Source of the DNA: Candidatus Obscuribacterales bacterium
GTDB lineage: Bacteria; Cyanobacteriota; Vampirovibrionia; Obscuribacterales; Obscuribacteraceae
DNA: 64,000 nucleotides
Direction of reading: 5' to 3'
NCBI GenBank assembly: GCA_019745415.1
Contig: JAIETF010000066.1
Span: forward strand, 1 to 64,000
Below the pieces are notes generated by a model. That model was not told the DNA's origin. It made no database searches and saw nothing but the letters and a program-made list of their open reading frames with translations. Below are positions 17,032 to 25,544 of the stretch, one piece after another (position 1 is the stretch's first letter; every line of letters begins with the position of its first letter). A program made the position numbers and the translations under genes.

Positions 17032-17829
17032 CTAACAAGGCTTGATACCGAAAGTGGTGGTGACGGTTATTTCTCTCAGCCAAGGGTCAAACTGATTGCT
17101 TTCGGCATAGCGCCTCAGACGACTCAGTCCCCGCTGAAACGAAATCTGGTCCATAAGGTGAAAGACTGATATGTATTTGCTCTCTACCATCTTCACCCTT
17201 TCGGCCGCTGAATTGCACAGTTTATAAGTATTCTTGTCGGAACCGATGTCGGTAAGACCTGCCGATTTGAGCAGATATTCCATCTGAATTCTTGCCGGAG
17301 TGCGACGAACATCCAGTTCTGAGGCTTTCTCAAAGAATTTGTGGTCAGGATCTTTGATAATGTCCTCCAATGCTCCGAAATGGTTGAGCAAAAGCCCTCC
17401 TGGCTTCAATACTCTGGCGCATTGCTGAATTATGTCGAGGGGGTTGTTGAAATGATGCAAGAGATTGCTCATAAAGACTACGTCGAAGCTCTCGTTTTCA
17501 TAGCTTAGCTTGACGGCATCTTCTTTATGCCAATCGATTCCTCTTCCCTCTGGTTTAGACCTGGCAATGGCGAGCATTTCCTCTGAATTGTCCGCTCCGG
17601 TGACTGCCATCGGCAATCTTCCGGCCAGCAAGGTTGTGAATACACCGGTGCCGCAGCCCAGGTCCAAAATTCGCCCTTCTCCCGAGGTGTGCTCAAAAAT
17701 AAGCTTGACCAAGTCATCTAGGCGCTTTGCTTCGATTTTCCTATCACACTCATAATTGCGGGCAATTTGTCGGTTATAAGTGATGGTTACTGCATCTGTC
17801 CTTAGACTGTCTTTTGCGAGGGTAAGCAT
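17032..17829 (-). CDS. Class I SAM-dependent methyltransferase
   Basis: 265 residues. Motif I ILDLGCGTGVFTTLLAG (about 54-70), the acidic residue after strand 2 in VTGADNSEEML, and motif SFDVVFMSNLLHHFNNP with the post-motif RVLKPGGLLLNHFG are all intact, as in UbiE/COQ5-like and other small-molecule methyltransferases. The C-terminal about 90 residues (from SELDVRRTPARIQMEYL) are variable and should set the substrate, which I cannot name. The gene stands alone between convergent and divergent neighbours. Confidence 0.88.
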   Translation of the reverse strand: MLTLAKDSLRTDAVTITYNRQIARNYECDRKIEAKRLDDLVKLIFEHTSGEGRILDLGCGTGVFTTLLAGRLPMAVTGADNSEEMLAIARSKPEGRGIDWHKEDAVKLSYENESFDVVFMSNLLHHFNNPLDIIQQCARVLKPGGLLLNHFGALEDIIKDPDHKFFEKASELDVRRTPARIQMEYLLKSAGLTDIGSDKNTYKLCNSAAERVKMVESKYISVFHLMDQISFQRGLSRLRRYAESNQFDPWLREITVTTTFGIKPC

Positions 17830-17982
17830 ATTCAGATCTCCCAGCCTTTTGCCAGTTTTTCCATAGAATTGCTCAGGGAGGCTCGGGTGACAATGTAGAA
17901 TCTACGTATTCGAGGCTAAAATTCTCAAGGTCCTAAATGTCCTCAATCTCTCTTTCCGGTTGACATCGTTTGCGGGTGACCC

Positions 17983-19461
17983 ATGCCATTCAAACTCAAG
18001 AATTCTTTTTTACTGGTTCCTTTACTAGCTCTTTCACTTTTGACAGCGACCTCCTTTAGCCTGGCAAACCCTATCTCAGATCAGGGCGAGAGTTCAATCG
18101 AAGATGCTTCGGTGGAGCATGCTCTCAATAACGGTGACTATCAGGCTGCTCAAAATCTCATAGCAAGAAGACAGAAAACGGCGGCGAAGCAGAGCCTGCA
18201 GTCTGCCTATTTAGCTACTTGCATGATGGAAGCCTGTCTGTGGCAGGGGCGAATTTCGGAGGCGCAGAATAACGCCAAGAAAGCCGGACAGATTATCGAC
18301 TATCTTATGTCGGGCAAGTCTGGCCTTGATTCCAATCAGTTGCTGCCTCTCAAAGAGCTTAAAACTCGTTATTTAGATGCCAATGCCTGGCTTTTGGAGG
18401 CCGTAGGTCAAGACTCAAAATGTTACGCCTGCCTCGATGAAGCGATTGCTATGATGCGCGATTTGCGTGCTCTTGACCGAGCGACTTGGCGCTTGAGTGA
18501 TTGTCTTGCCCATAAAGCCAGTATGGAAGCCCAGAACGGTGAATTGCTCAAAGCCAAAGAGCTTATGGAAGAGGCAATTAAACAAGCACAGGGATCGCAT
18601 TCGATTTCAAAATATACTGTCGGCGATTTGGAAGAGAATCTGGGCGGCTTGCTCTACAAATTGGGCGATACCCAGGGCGCGCAAGAACACTTTGCTCGGG
18701 CGGTGGCAATCAAGAAAGATAGCGACGCCCTGCAGAAACGTTTTAGCCCTCGTCCATACTGGCTCAGCCCCACTTATCGCTATATCAAAGGTGCACCTTG
18801 GTCTAGCGAAAGTTTTGAAGGTGGTCTAGAGCACCGTCGCATAGATGTAGGCAGAGCTTGCTTAGAAGCCTATCTGATGAAAGACAAAGCCACTGGCAAG
18901 CGAGCTGTAAGAGTCGGTATCAAGCTGATCAATAGAACCGATAGTCCATTGCAGTTCTTGCCGCGCAAACCGGAGCTTTTTGTGCTCAATCCAAAGATTG
19001 CCATCGGCAATATGCTTGATGCCGCTTCTTTGGCACAGACAGTGGAAACTAAAAGTGCCAAGAAAGCTGATTCAATTAGGCAAGATGGTCGCAATGCCAC
19101 GCGCACGATGACTACCTACTACCCAAACCCCTATAACTATTACAACAATAATGGCAGAGGGCGCCAGGGTTTTTGGCGTTCGCTCCTCAGTGACAGCGGC
19201 AATACCGGAGTTACTCAGGTTCCCGATTTTCAGGCGGAAGCCCAGGCTATGCAGAAGGCGCAGGAGGTGGAAGAAGCCGGGCGGCTGCTTGCAGATGAGA
19301 TTCGCAAAGAGGGCGTCGGCCCTTGCGATGTGCCGCCTCACGGCGAACTGAATGGGTTCATCTTCTTTGAGCTGAAATCACCTGATAAAGCTACCAAGGT
19401 TATTTTCAAGGTGCCGGTCGGCGATGCACAATTTGAGTTTCGTTTCGATTCTTTGCCTTAG
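17983..19461 (+). CDS. Secreted tetratricopeptide-repeat protein
   Basis: 492 residues with a clear signal peptide (FLLVPLLALSLLTATSFSLA). Residues about 40-250 look like TPR-type helical hairpins, for example GDLEENLGGLLYKLGDTQGAQEHFARAVAIKK. The following part contains a beta-like segment (RVGIKLINRTDSPLQFLPRKPELFVL) and a Tyr/Asn-rich loop (YYPNPYNYYNNNGRGRQG). It ends with GFIFFELKSPDKATKVIFKVP, suggestive of a small beta-sandwich. The architecture suggests a periplasmic or surface scaffold. No specific function can be assigned. Confidence 0.8.
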   Translation: MPFKLKNSFLLVPLLALSLLTATSFSLANPISDQGESSIEDASVEHALNNGDYQAAQNLIARRQKTAAKQSLQSAYLATCMMEACLWQGRISEAQNNAKKAGQIIDYLMSGKSGLDSNQLLPLKELKTRYLDANAWLLEAVGQDSKCYACLDEAIAMMRDLRALDRATWRLSDCLAHKASMEAQNGELLKAKELMEEAIKQAQGSHSISKYTVGDLEENLGGLLYKLGDTQGAQEHFARAVAIKKDSDALQKRFSPRPYWLSPTYRYIKGAPWSSESFEGGLEHRRIDVGRACLEAYLMKDKATGKRAVRVGIKLINRTDSPLQFLPRKPELFVLNPKIAIGNMLDAASLAQTVETKSAKKADSIRQDGRNATRTMTTYYPNPYNYYNNNGRGRQGFWRSLLSDSGNTGVTQVPDFQAEAQAMQKAQEVEEAGRLLADEIRKEGVGPCDVPPHGELNGFIFFELKSPDKATKVIFKVPVGDAQFEFRFDSLP

Positions 19462-19626
19462 AGCAAGTCTCTAGAGCTGCATCTTGGTCTGGTTCAATTG
19501 TCTTAAAGTGGCCTGCTTCGGTCTCAGACGAGTCGGTAGTAACCTTAGTTCATCTAAGTCCTCCACTGCTGACATTTTCGCTCCGATTAGCTAGACTCTT
19601 ACAACTCCTCCATTCGGTAAAAACAA

Positions 19627-21510
19627 ATGAGTTCTAGCGGCGGTCGCAGACCCGGGTTTCTCAATGTTTCCAGCAGTCCACCGAAAGATGCCGATCCTGT
19701 TGTCGAGGCATTGACCGGAGACCTCGCCCAAAAGCCCATCTCTTATCTGCTTTCAGTAGCTAATCACTATGATGCTACTGGTCATCTCAAACTGGGACCT
19801 CGCAACTGCGAGGTTATGGTGCAGTTCGGGCTTGGCAAACCGGTCTGTGCTTTCTCGCCGGTGGGTAAAGGCGACGAAGTCGTACTTGATCTTTTCACTT
19901 GGGATCGGGGCGTTGTAACTTTCGAGAGTCAGAAACAGCCTGATTCCGTCAATATCAATGAGACACTGGAAAGTCTCATCATGCAGGGCGAACGCTTTAA
20001 GGAAGATACGGCTTTTTTAGCTAATTATCTAATCGACGACATGTCGATTTTAGTGAGAGGGGAAAAACTAAGCACTGAAGAATTGTCTCGCTCGATTCAT
20101 GCCTGTAAGGTGGTGTCGCCGGCGGTGCTATCTGAAATTTACGGTAATGTATACGGCACCCTCAATCTAGCTGACGTAGCTGAGCGTCTTTCTTTGCGTC
20201 GCAGTCAGTGGGTTATGGGTGTGGCGCATCTTTTGCGGGCTGGTATTTTCCTCGCCCCCGATGGCAAATCTCTGAAAATTACCGACCTAGAAGCCTTGGT
20301 CTTTAAAGATAATGCCAGCCTTCTCGGTTCTTCTTTTTCGGCGCCATCGGCAAATGCAATGCCCCAGGCTGGTTTCAGTTCACCCAGTCCAGTTCCTGCC
20401 GATATTTCTGCTCCCAATGCACCTTATTCTAATCCCAGTTCAGTGGCACCACCGGCGACGCCTTTTGGTGTCGGTGCCTTCCAAGGTTTCAATACAGGAA
20501 GCTTCTTTGCCAGTCCGGTTATTCCACCCGATGCCCCCAGCGCCGCTGTTACTGATGGGCAAGGGGCTGCCAGTCAGCCGGTCGAGCCCCACTTTCAAAA
20601 TGCTATGCCGCCTGCGCCAAGTTTTCCAAATAACGTTGATACTGGGACTAGCGGCACAAAGTTGCCTTCTTTCTCTGGAGTTGCCGGCGATGCCTGGCAA
20701 CATTCGGCAAACGATGCCTGGCAGGCTGCTTCAGGCTCATCCTTTGTCATGACTCAACCTCCTGTCGAGACTCAGCGTCCTGTCGAGACTCTGCCGGACA
20801 ACCAAATGCCTACAGCGCCGACTGCAGCTGCGCAGCCTTCAGTTCAATCTGTAGTGCAACCGGCAGTGCAACAGGCAGTGCAACCGGCATCACCGGCAGC
20901 TATGTCAATGCCGCCGCCGCCCCCAACTCCTCCTGGCGTTACAACTCCTCCGAGTGCTGCTTTGCCTCAGCCTACCAGCCCGGAAGAGATTGTCATGTCG
21001 ATTGGCTTGCCGGTATCGCCGGTGGTGTTGAAGCTTAAAGCTGGGAAGCATTCTTTACCGCTGTTGCTCAACCAAGATACCGGGCTTTTGCGCAGTGACG
21101 TCTTTGAGTATTTGCTGACCTCTGAATTTGAGAGAGCTTGTCGCTTTAACGGCGAGTTTAGCTTGATTGTCTTTTGTCTGCGTCGCACGGTCGAGCCCAG
21201 TGCCGAAATAGCACTAGTCGATCTTTTGAAGGTATTGCATCGAATCGATGAATTGCGGCGGGAAGTAGACATACTTGGGCACTTTGGCGACAGAACTTTT
21301 GCCTTGCTCTTACCCAGCGTTAGAGCCGATGCCTGCCATGGTTTCATTGAGCGAATCGGCAATAATCTGGCCGCAGACCTGGCCCATCATAAATTGATGA
21401 TGCACTTCGGCATTGCCTGTGCACCTGTCGACGCCACTGAATTGTCAAATCTTATATTGGCGGCACAGATGGCAATGAAGTCGGCTTTTGATAGAAATAC
21501 TGTATTATAG
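19627..21510 (+). CDS. DUF4388 protein with proline-rich linker and degenerate GGDEF-like domain
   Basis: 627 residues. The N-terminal part (about 25-205) fits DUF4388/PATAN: LTGDLAQKPISYLLSVANHYDATGHLKL, then CEVMVQFGLGKPVCAFSP and FTWDRGVVTFESQ. A long Pro/Ala/Gln/Ser linker (about 225-455) contains repeated AVQPxVQ pieces and a PPPPPTPP run. The last about 150 residues resemble a diguanylate-cyclase fold: DTGLLRSDVFEYLLTSEFERACRF, then a signature position reading GHFGDRTFALLLPS instead of GGDEF, so cyclase activity is unlikely. This suggests a response-linked adaptor, possibly in surface motility or signalling, by analogy with DUF4388 proteins. The start ATG at 19627 lacks a strong ribosome binding site. 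Confidence 0.8.
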   Translation: MSSSGGRRPGFLNVSSSPPKDADPVVEALTGDLAQKPISYLLSVANHYDATGHLKLGPRNCEVMVQFGLGKPVCAFSPVGKGDEVVLDLFTWDRGVVTFESQKQPDSVNINETLESLIMQGERFKEDTAFLANYLIDDMSILVRGEKLSTEELSRSIHACKVVSPAVLSEIYGNVYGTLNLADVAERLSLRRSQWVMGVAHLLRAGIFLAPDGKSLKITDLEALVFKDNASLLGSSFSAPSANAMPQAGFSSPSPVPADISAPNAPYSNPSSVAPPATPFGVGAFQGFNTGSFFASPVIPPDAPSAAVTDGQGAASQPVEPHFQNAMPPAPSFPNNVDTGTSGTKLPSFSGVAGDAWQHSANDAWQAASGSSFVMTQPPVETQRPVETLPDNQMPTAPTAAAQPSVQSVVQPAVQQAVQPASPAAMSMPPPPPTPPGVTTPPSAALPQPTSPEEIVMSIGLPVSPVVLKLKAGKHSLPLLLNQDTGLLRSDVFEYLLTSEFERACRFNGEFSLIVFCLRRTVEPSAEIALVDLLKVLHRIDELRREVDILGHFGDRTFALLLPSVRADACHGFIERIGNNLAADLAHHKLMMHFGIACAPVDATELSNLILAAQMAMKSAFDRNTVL

Positions 21511-21519
21511 ACCAGAATC

Positions 21520-22386
21520 TTATAGACCCGCATCTAGTCTGGCTACGCGTCGACCGGAATGGGCTACCGAGCTTTCTATCAGTTCCGCTTTTGCCTCATC
21601 TCTTTCAAAATAGAGAAGCCCATCTTTGTAGTTTTCTAGTTGAATAGGTGCACTGCTGACCGGTTGCTTCAAGACCTTTTGCTGAGTTTCGCAGTCATTG
21701 AAAAAGACCTGAGAAAAGCTGTTTTCACCTTTTGGTGCAAGGGAGCCTCGCAGATCATCAAAGTAAACTAGCGGTTTACCTTCCACTTTCATCATAGAGC
21801 GCCCTCTCATGGCATGCACATAATAGGTCATGGCTGCTCCGTCGAAAGGCATATAGTTAGGATAGTCGAGTTTGTAGCGGCTTAGATCGAGAGTCTTGTT
21901 TAATCCGGGTCCTTCTACTTGCATGTCGACAAAGTGTCTGGTGCCGAAATCGGCCCTGCATCGCAGGCAGTACCAGGTTCTGGGGCGCAGCTCCCTGCCC
22001 AGATTGAGAATTTCCCACTTCCTTGTTTGGCTCGGTTTGCCGCTCATGGTCGCTTCTGTACCTGTTGCCACCCAGACTGTTCCGGTGCGTTGCAGCCCCA
22101 CAAATGCCATCCAATCCCCCCCTTTGATATAAAGCGGGGCTTTGTTTCCTTCTATGAGCTCCTGGTCAACTCCAAAAATGACATCGTCTTTAAGCTCCTC
22201 TTCGAAATAGAAATAGCTCTCTACGCAAGAAATACCGGGATTTTTGACAAAGTCGGCTGTCTTTCCAGCTCTGCTGAAGCCGACCAGGGCTGACAGTCTA
22301 GCTGCGTCAGCATAGACTTTCAGTAAGGCTAAACCCACTATCAAGAGAAGCAGGGCGCAGACTATAGCCTTTTTGCTTTTAGGCAT
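21520..22386 (-). CDS. Membrane-anchored protein of unknown function
   Basis: 288 residues with one N-terminal hydrophobic segment (AIVCALLLLIVGLALLKVYA) that may be a signal anchor. The outer part is rich in aromatic and beta-type segments (WMAFVGLQRTGTVWVATG, RPRTWYCLRCRADFGTRHFVDMQVEG, GKPLVYFDDLRG), reminiscent of a lectin/glucanase-like jelly roll, but I see no catalytic signature. It is last in a minus-strand series and lies 10 bases after the FecR-like gene, probably co-transcribed. Convergent with the DUF4388 gene. Confidence 0.65.
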   Translation of the reverse strand: MPKSKKAIVCALLLLIVGLALLKVYADAARLSALVGFSRAGKTADFVKNPGISCVESYFYFEEELKDDVIFGVDQELIEGNKAPLYIKGGDWMAFVGLQRTGTVWVATGTEATMSGKPSQTRKWEILNLGRELRPRTWYCLRCRADFGTRHFVDMQVEGPGLNKTLDLSRYKLDYPNYMPFDGAAMTYYVHAMRGRSMMKVEGKPLVYFDDLRGSLAPKGENSFSQVFFNDCETQQKVLKQPVSSAPIQLENYKDGLLYFERDEAKAELIESSVAHSGRRVARLDAGL

Positions 22387-22396
22387 CTTTTTTTGC

Positions 22397-23416
22397 TTAG
22401 TTCACTTTTGAATTCAGACCAGCGAGGCGGCTGCCTTCTTCCTTGCCGCTTTCTGTGAAGCCCTGGCTGCCCATCTGGTGATTGAGCACCGCTGCCATCT
22501 TTGATAAGTCTGAGAGAATGCGTCTTTCTTTTACGCCGTTTACGCTCTGTTTTAGGTCGGCAATAAGGGCATTTCCTTGCAAGGCGCTTGCCGGTGAAAA
22601 TTCTGAAATTGCTAATTGTCCTTCTTCGAGAACTTTCATGAAGCGGCGCGCGACACCGTCTTTGGGTCTAAGTTCGTTGCGGGAAAGAACATGGTCGGCT
22701 GCAGTAAATTCATAGCCGGGAGCCACAGTTACTGCCTTTATAGCCTTGCCGGCAAAAGGTCCCTGGTCGAGTTTTGCCTTAACCTTCATCCCGACACCGT
22801 CCAGATTTTTTAGACGCAGAACACCGTTTTCAAAGCTGACTAAGATATCGGAATTGGCATCGAGCGCTAGTTTGCCGAAAGGGGTGATGATATGCGCGTG
22901 ACTAGCCGGGCTCTTAATAGAGATTAGCAGTTCACCCGATACCAGTTCTACCACATTGTTTTGAATCATCTTGTAGATTGTACCCGGCGCCCACTTCACC
23001 AAAATGCCGTCTGGATTATCGGGTGCGGGCGGTTCTTTCGGTACCAAGCTTGGTGGAATCTTTTGAATGCCGTTAAGGGCGGCGTTGGCCATTGGCGCGT
23101 TCAACTGTTGGTAGTTTGCGGCGGAAGTGACATCGGTCGGCACCACCACTGGTGGCCTAAACGTGGGCAAAATAGGAAATGTGAAACTGGGGAAGGAAGA
23201 AGTGGGCGGTGGATCTGGTACTACCGGCGGTGGTGACGGCGGTGGTATGTAAGGCGGCAAGGAATCGTCTCTAGGTGTTTCTATGATCGGACCTTCGAAA
23301 GGACCATCGAAAGGACCGTCAAAAGGAAATTCATTCGACTGAGCCAGTACCGACTGACCTTGCCAGAGCAGTGCCGAAATAAGTGTCGCAACGGCTATTC
23401 TCTTGTCCAGAAACAT
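22397..23416 (-). CDS. Secreted proline-rich protein with FecR-like domain
   Basis: 339 residues. The signal peptide is clear (AVATLISALLWQGQSVLAQ). Next come an imperfect FDGPFDGPFEGP repeat and a proline-rich linker (PPYIPPPSPPPVVPDPPP). Residues about 145-250 resemble a FecR-type beta domain (VELVSGELLISI, AHIITPFGKLALDANSDILVSFENGVLRLKNLDG, AVTVAPGYEFTAAD). In other bacteria such domains sit in sigma-factor regulators or in exported surface proteins. No sigma factor is adjacent, so the latter is favoured. It lies downstream of the kinase gene by about 70 bases. Confidence 0.65.
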   Translation of the reverse strand: MFLDKRIAVATLISALLWQGQSVLAQSNEFPFDGPFDGPFEGPIIETPRDDSLPPYIPPPSPPPVVPDPPPTSSFPSFTFPILPTFRPPVVVPTDVTSAANYQQLNAPMANAALNGIQKIPPSLVPKEPPAPDNPDGILVKWAPGTIYKMIQNNVVELVSGELLISIKSPASHAHIITPFGKLALDANSDILVSFENGVLRLKNLDGVGMKVKAKLDQGPFAGKAIKAVTVAPGYEFTAADHVLSRNELRPKDGVARRFMKVLEEGQLAISEFSPASALQGNALIADLKQSVNGVKERRILSDLSKMAAVLNHQMGSQGFTESGKEEGSRLAGLNSKVN

Positions 23417-23487
23417 ATGTCACCCGCAGCAAAAGCGGTGAGAATGGTAGCATGCTTGCCAATATCGACAATTAGCCAGGGCTAAAG

Positions 23488-24849
23488 CTATTTGTCTGTT
23501 TTTCCTTTGACCTTATCGATAATGCCTTGAAAGAAGCCTTTGCTATTTTTGCTGCCGCTCTGACCGGCATTTTTATCGCCCGTTGATAGCTTGGTTTTGC
23601 TTAGCTTGATTGGTTTACCCTGCTTAATTGTCAGTAAGGCTTCTTTAACCTCTCCGGCCTTGGCAAATCTATCTTCAGGTTTCTTATTTAACAGCTTCAT
23701 GACAACCAGGTTGAGATCTTCCGGTATGTCTAAGTCTTGAAAGCGCATTGTCAACGATTTCGGTTCTTCACTCACTTGTTTGAAAGCCAGTCTAACCGGA
23801 TTAGATGAACTGAGCGGTAATTTGCCGCTTAAGGCTTCGTACATAACGCAGCCGAGGCTGTAGAGGTCTGATGAAGGGCTGAGTTTTTCACCCAGGCACT
23901 GTTCCGGGCTCATATAAGAAGGGTTGCCGAATTCTTCGCCTTCTGGAGTCATATATTTGGTTTCGCGACCGGGATTGGGCAAAACCTTGGCTATGCCTAG
24001 ATCTGAGATTTTGACAAAGTCTCTTTTGTCGGTCGACTTCAATAAGTAAATATTGGAAGGCTTGAGATCGCGGTGCAGCATATTCTCTTTGTGGGCGTAA
24101 TCCAGAGCTTCCGCCACTTGAATGAAAATGTCCACAACCCTCGGCACATCAAGAAAACCTTCGTTCTTAATCACTTCGGCAAGTGAGGGACCGGCTAAGA
24201 AATCCATGACCAAAAAGGGATAACCTTTGTTCGATAAGCCGAAGTCATAAACCGAAGCCAAATGCGCATGGTCTAATTCTTGGGCTCGTCTTGCTTCCTG
24301 TTCTAGGCGCTTAAGCGTGCGTTTGTTTTCAAAGGGTTTGCGGTGAAAAATCTTTACCGCCAATACGTTTTCGATGTTCTTTGATTTGGCTTGGTAAACA
24401 TAACTAAGCGAGCCTTTGCCGATTCGCTCTCGAAAGGAATAGCCCAGGTCTGCTACATCTTTCAGTTCGACATTTGGGTCGAAACGGCGCACCGGCTTAG
24501 CTGGCTGAGACGGGTTTCCGAGTTTGATAATGAGACCTTCGTCTTTGTCATCACTTGGATCAACAGCACTTTTAGAACTATTTTCCTTACTGGCTGCCGT
24601 TTCGCTGATGTCGTCTTCTTCCCCTAGATTATCTGCTTCACCCTGGTTGATGAAAGCGTTGAGACTGCCTTGCTCGGCTCGCTGCTTTATTTCATTGGGC
24701 TTCAAGGCTGAAAGGTCTCGCTCGGCAAAACAAGCGCAAAAACCCGGTCTTATTGTCATTGAGTCGGGAGAGACTCGCTTGACAGGAAAGACCGGTTTGC
24801 CGCACTGCGAGCAAATTTCTCTTAGAAATTTGATTTCAGAGTCCATCAA
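23488..24849 (-). CDS. Serine/threonine protein kinase with N-terminal Cys motif
   Basis: 453 residues. The N-terminus has ICSQCGKPVF and, after 20 residues, FCACF, a possible zinc ribbon. The Hanks-type kinase domain (about 132-405) has the glycine loop IGKGSLSYVYQA, the ATP-binding Lys in VLAVKIF, the catalytic loop HRDLKPSNIYLL, and a metal-binding motif DLG where most kinases have DFG. It also has MSPEQCLGEKLSPSSDLYSLGCVMYEALSG and the final Arg in KKPEDRFAKA, so activity is expected. No transmembrane helix or PASTA domain is present; the kinase appears soluble with a basic C-terminal tail. It lies 29 bases after upp in a dxr-upp-kinase order. Confidence 0.92.
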   Translation of the reverse strand: MMDSEIKFLREICSQCGKPVFPVKRVSPDSMTIRPGFCACFAERDLSALKPNEIKQRAEQGSLNAFINQGEADNLGEEDDISETAASKENSSKSAVDPSDDKDEGLIIKLGNPSQPAKPVRRFDPNVELKDVADLGYSFRERIGKGSLSYVYQAKSKNIENVLAVKIFHRKPFENKRTLKRLEQEARRAQELDHAHLASVYDFGLSNKGYPFLVMDFLAGPSLAEVIKNEGFLDVPRVVDIFIQVAEALDYAHKENMLHRDLKPSNIYLLKSTDKRDFVKISDLGIAKVLPNPGRETKYMTPEGEEFGNPSYMSPEQCLGEKLSPSSDLYSLGCVMYEALSGKLPLSSSNPVRLAFKQVSEEPKSLTMRFQDLDIPEDLNLVVMKLLNKKPEDRFAKAGEVKEALLTIKQGKPIKLSKTKLSTGDKNAGQSGSKNSKGFFQGIIDKVKGKTDK

Positions 24850-24878
24850 CCTAGCTGAAAAGAGCCGAAAATAAAGGA

Positions 24879-25517
24879 CTAAGTGCCGAAGATGCGGTCG
24901 CCGGCATCGCCGAGACCGGGCACGATATAGCCTTTTTCGTTCAGTTTCTCATCAACCGAAGCACAGGTAATATGCACATCGTTGTAGACCGAATGTACTT
25001 TCTTGATACCTTCGGGAGCGGCCACAAATGAAACCAGGTGGATGTTTTCTACTTTCATCTTTTTGAAGAGGTCGATGGCGGCAACTGCCGAACCACCGGT
25101 GGCAAGCATAGGGTCAAGCACAAAGACTCGGCAATCGTTGGGTAGTGAATCAGGCAACTTGGCATAATAAGACTTGGCTTCCAGAGTTTCTTCGTCTCTT
25201 TTCAGTCCGACATGATAGATTCGAGCCGCCGGCAAAAGGTGCTGAGCCGCTTCCGCCATAACCAGCCCGGCTCTCAGTACCGGTGCCAAAATGACATAGT
25301 CGGTCATTGAGACCCCTTTAGCCGGTCCGACTGGGGTTTCGACCCCTACTTCTCTTGTCTTCATGGCGCGGCAGGCTTCATAAACCAGGTGCTCTGAGAG
25401 CGAAATGGCATAACGTCTGAATTTGTGCGGGGCTGTCTGATAGTCCCTGATTTTGGTCAGCAAGTGCTGCACCAGCGGGTGATCAACTACCTGTACCTGC
25501 TTATCGAGCGCGATCAT
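24879..25517 (-). CDS. upp: Uracil phosphoribosyltransferase
   Basis: 212 residues, the family norm. It converts uracil and PRPP to UMP in pyrimidine salvage. Seen: HKFRRYAISLSEHLVYEA, PVLRAGLVMAEA, the PRPP loop VFVLDPMLATGGSA and the C-terminal uracil-binding IVPGLGDAGDRIFGT. It starts 27 bases after the dxr stop on the same strand and precedes the kinase gene, so the three are probably one transcript. Identification is secure. Confidence 0.97.
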   Translation of the reverse strand: MIALDKQVQVVDHPLVQHLLTKIRDYQTAPHKFRRYAISLSEHLVYEACRAMKTREVGVETPVGPAKGVSMTDYVILAPVLRAGLVMAEAAQHLLPAARIYHVGLKRDEETLEAKSYYAKLPDSLPNDCRVFVLDPMLATGGSAVAAIDLFKKMKVENIHLVSFVAAPEGIKKVHSVYNDVHITCASVDEKLNEKGYIVPGLGDAGDRIFGT

Positions 25518-25544
25518 CTCAAATCTCCCTGGGATGAAGATGGG

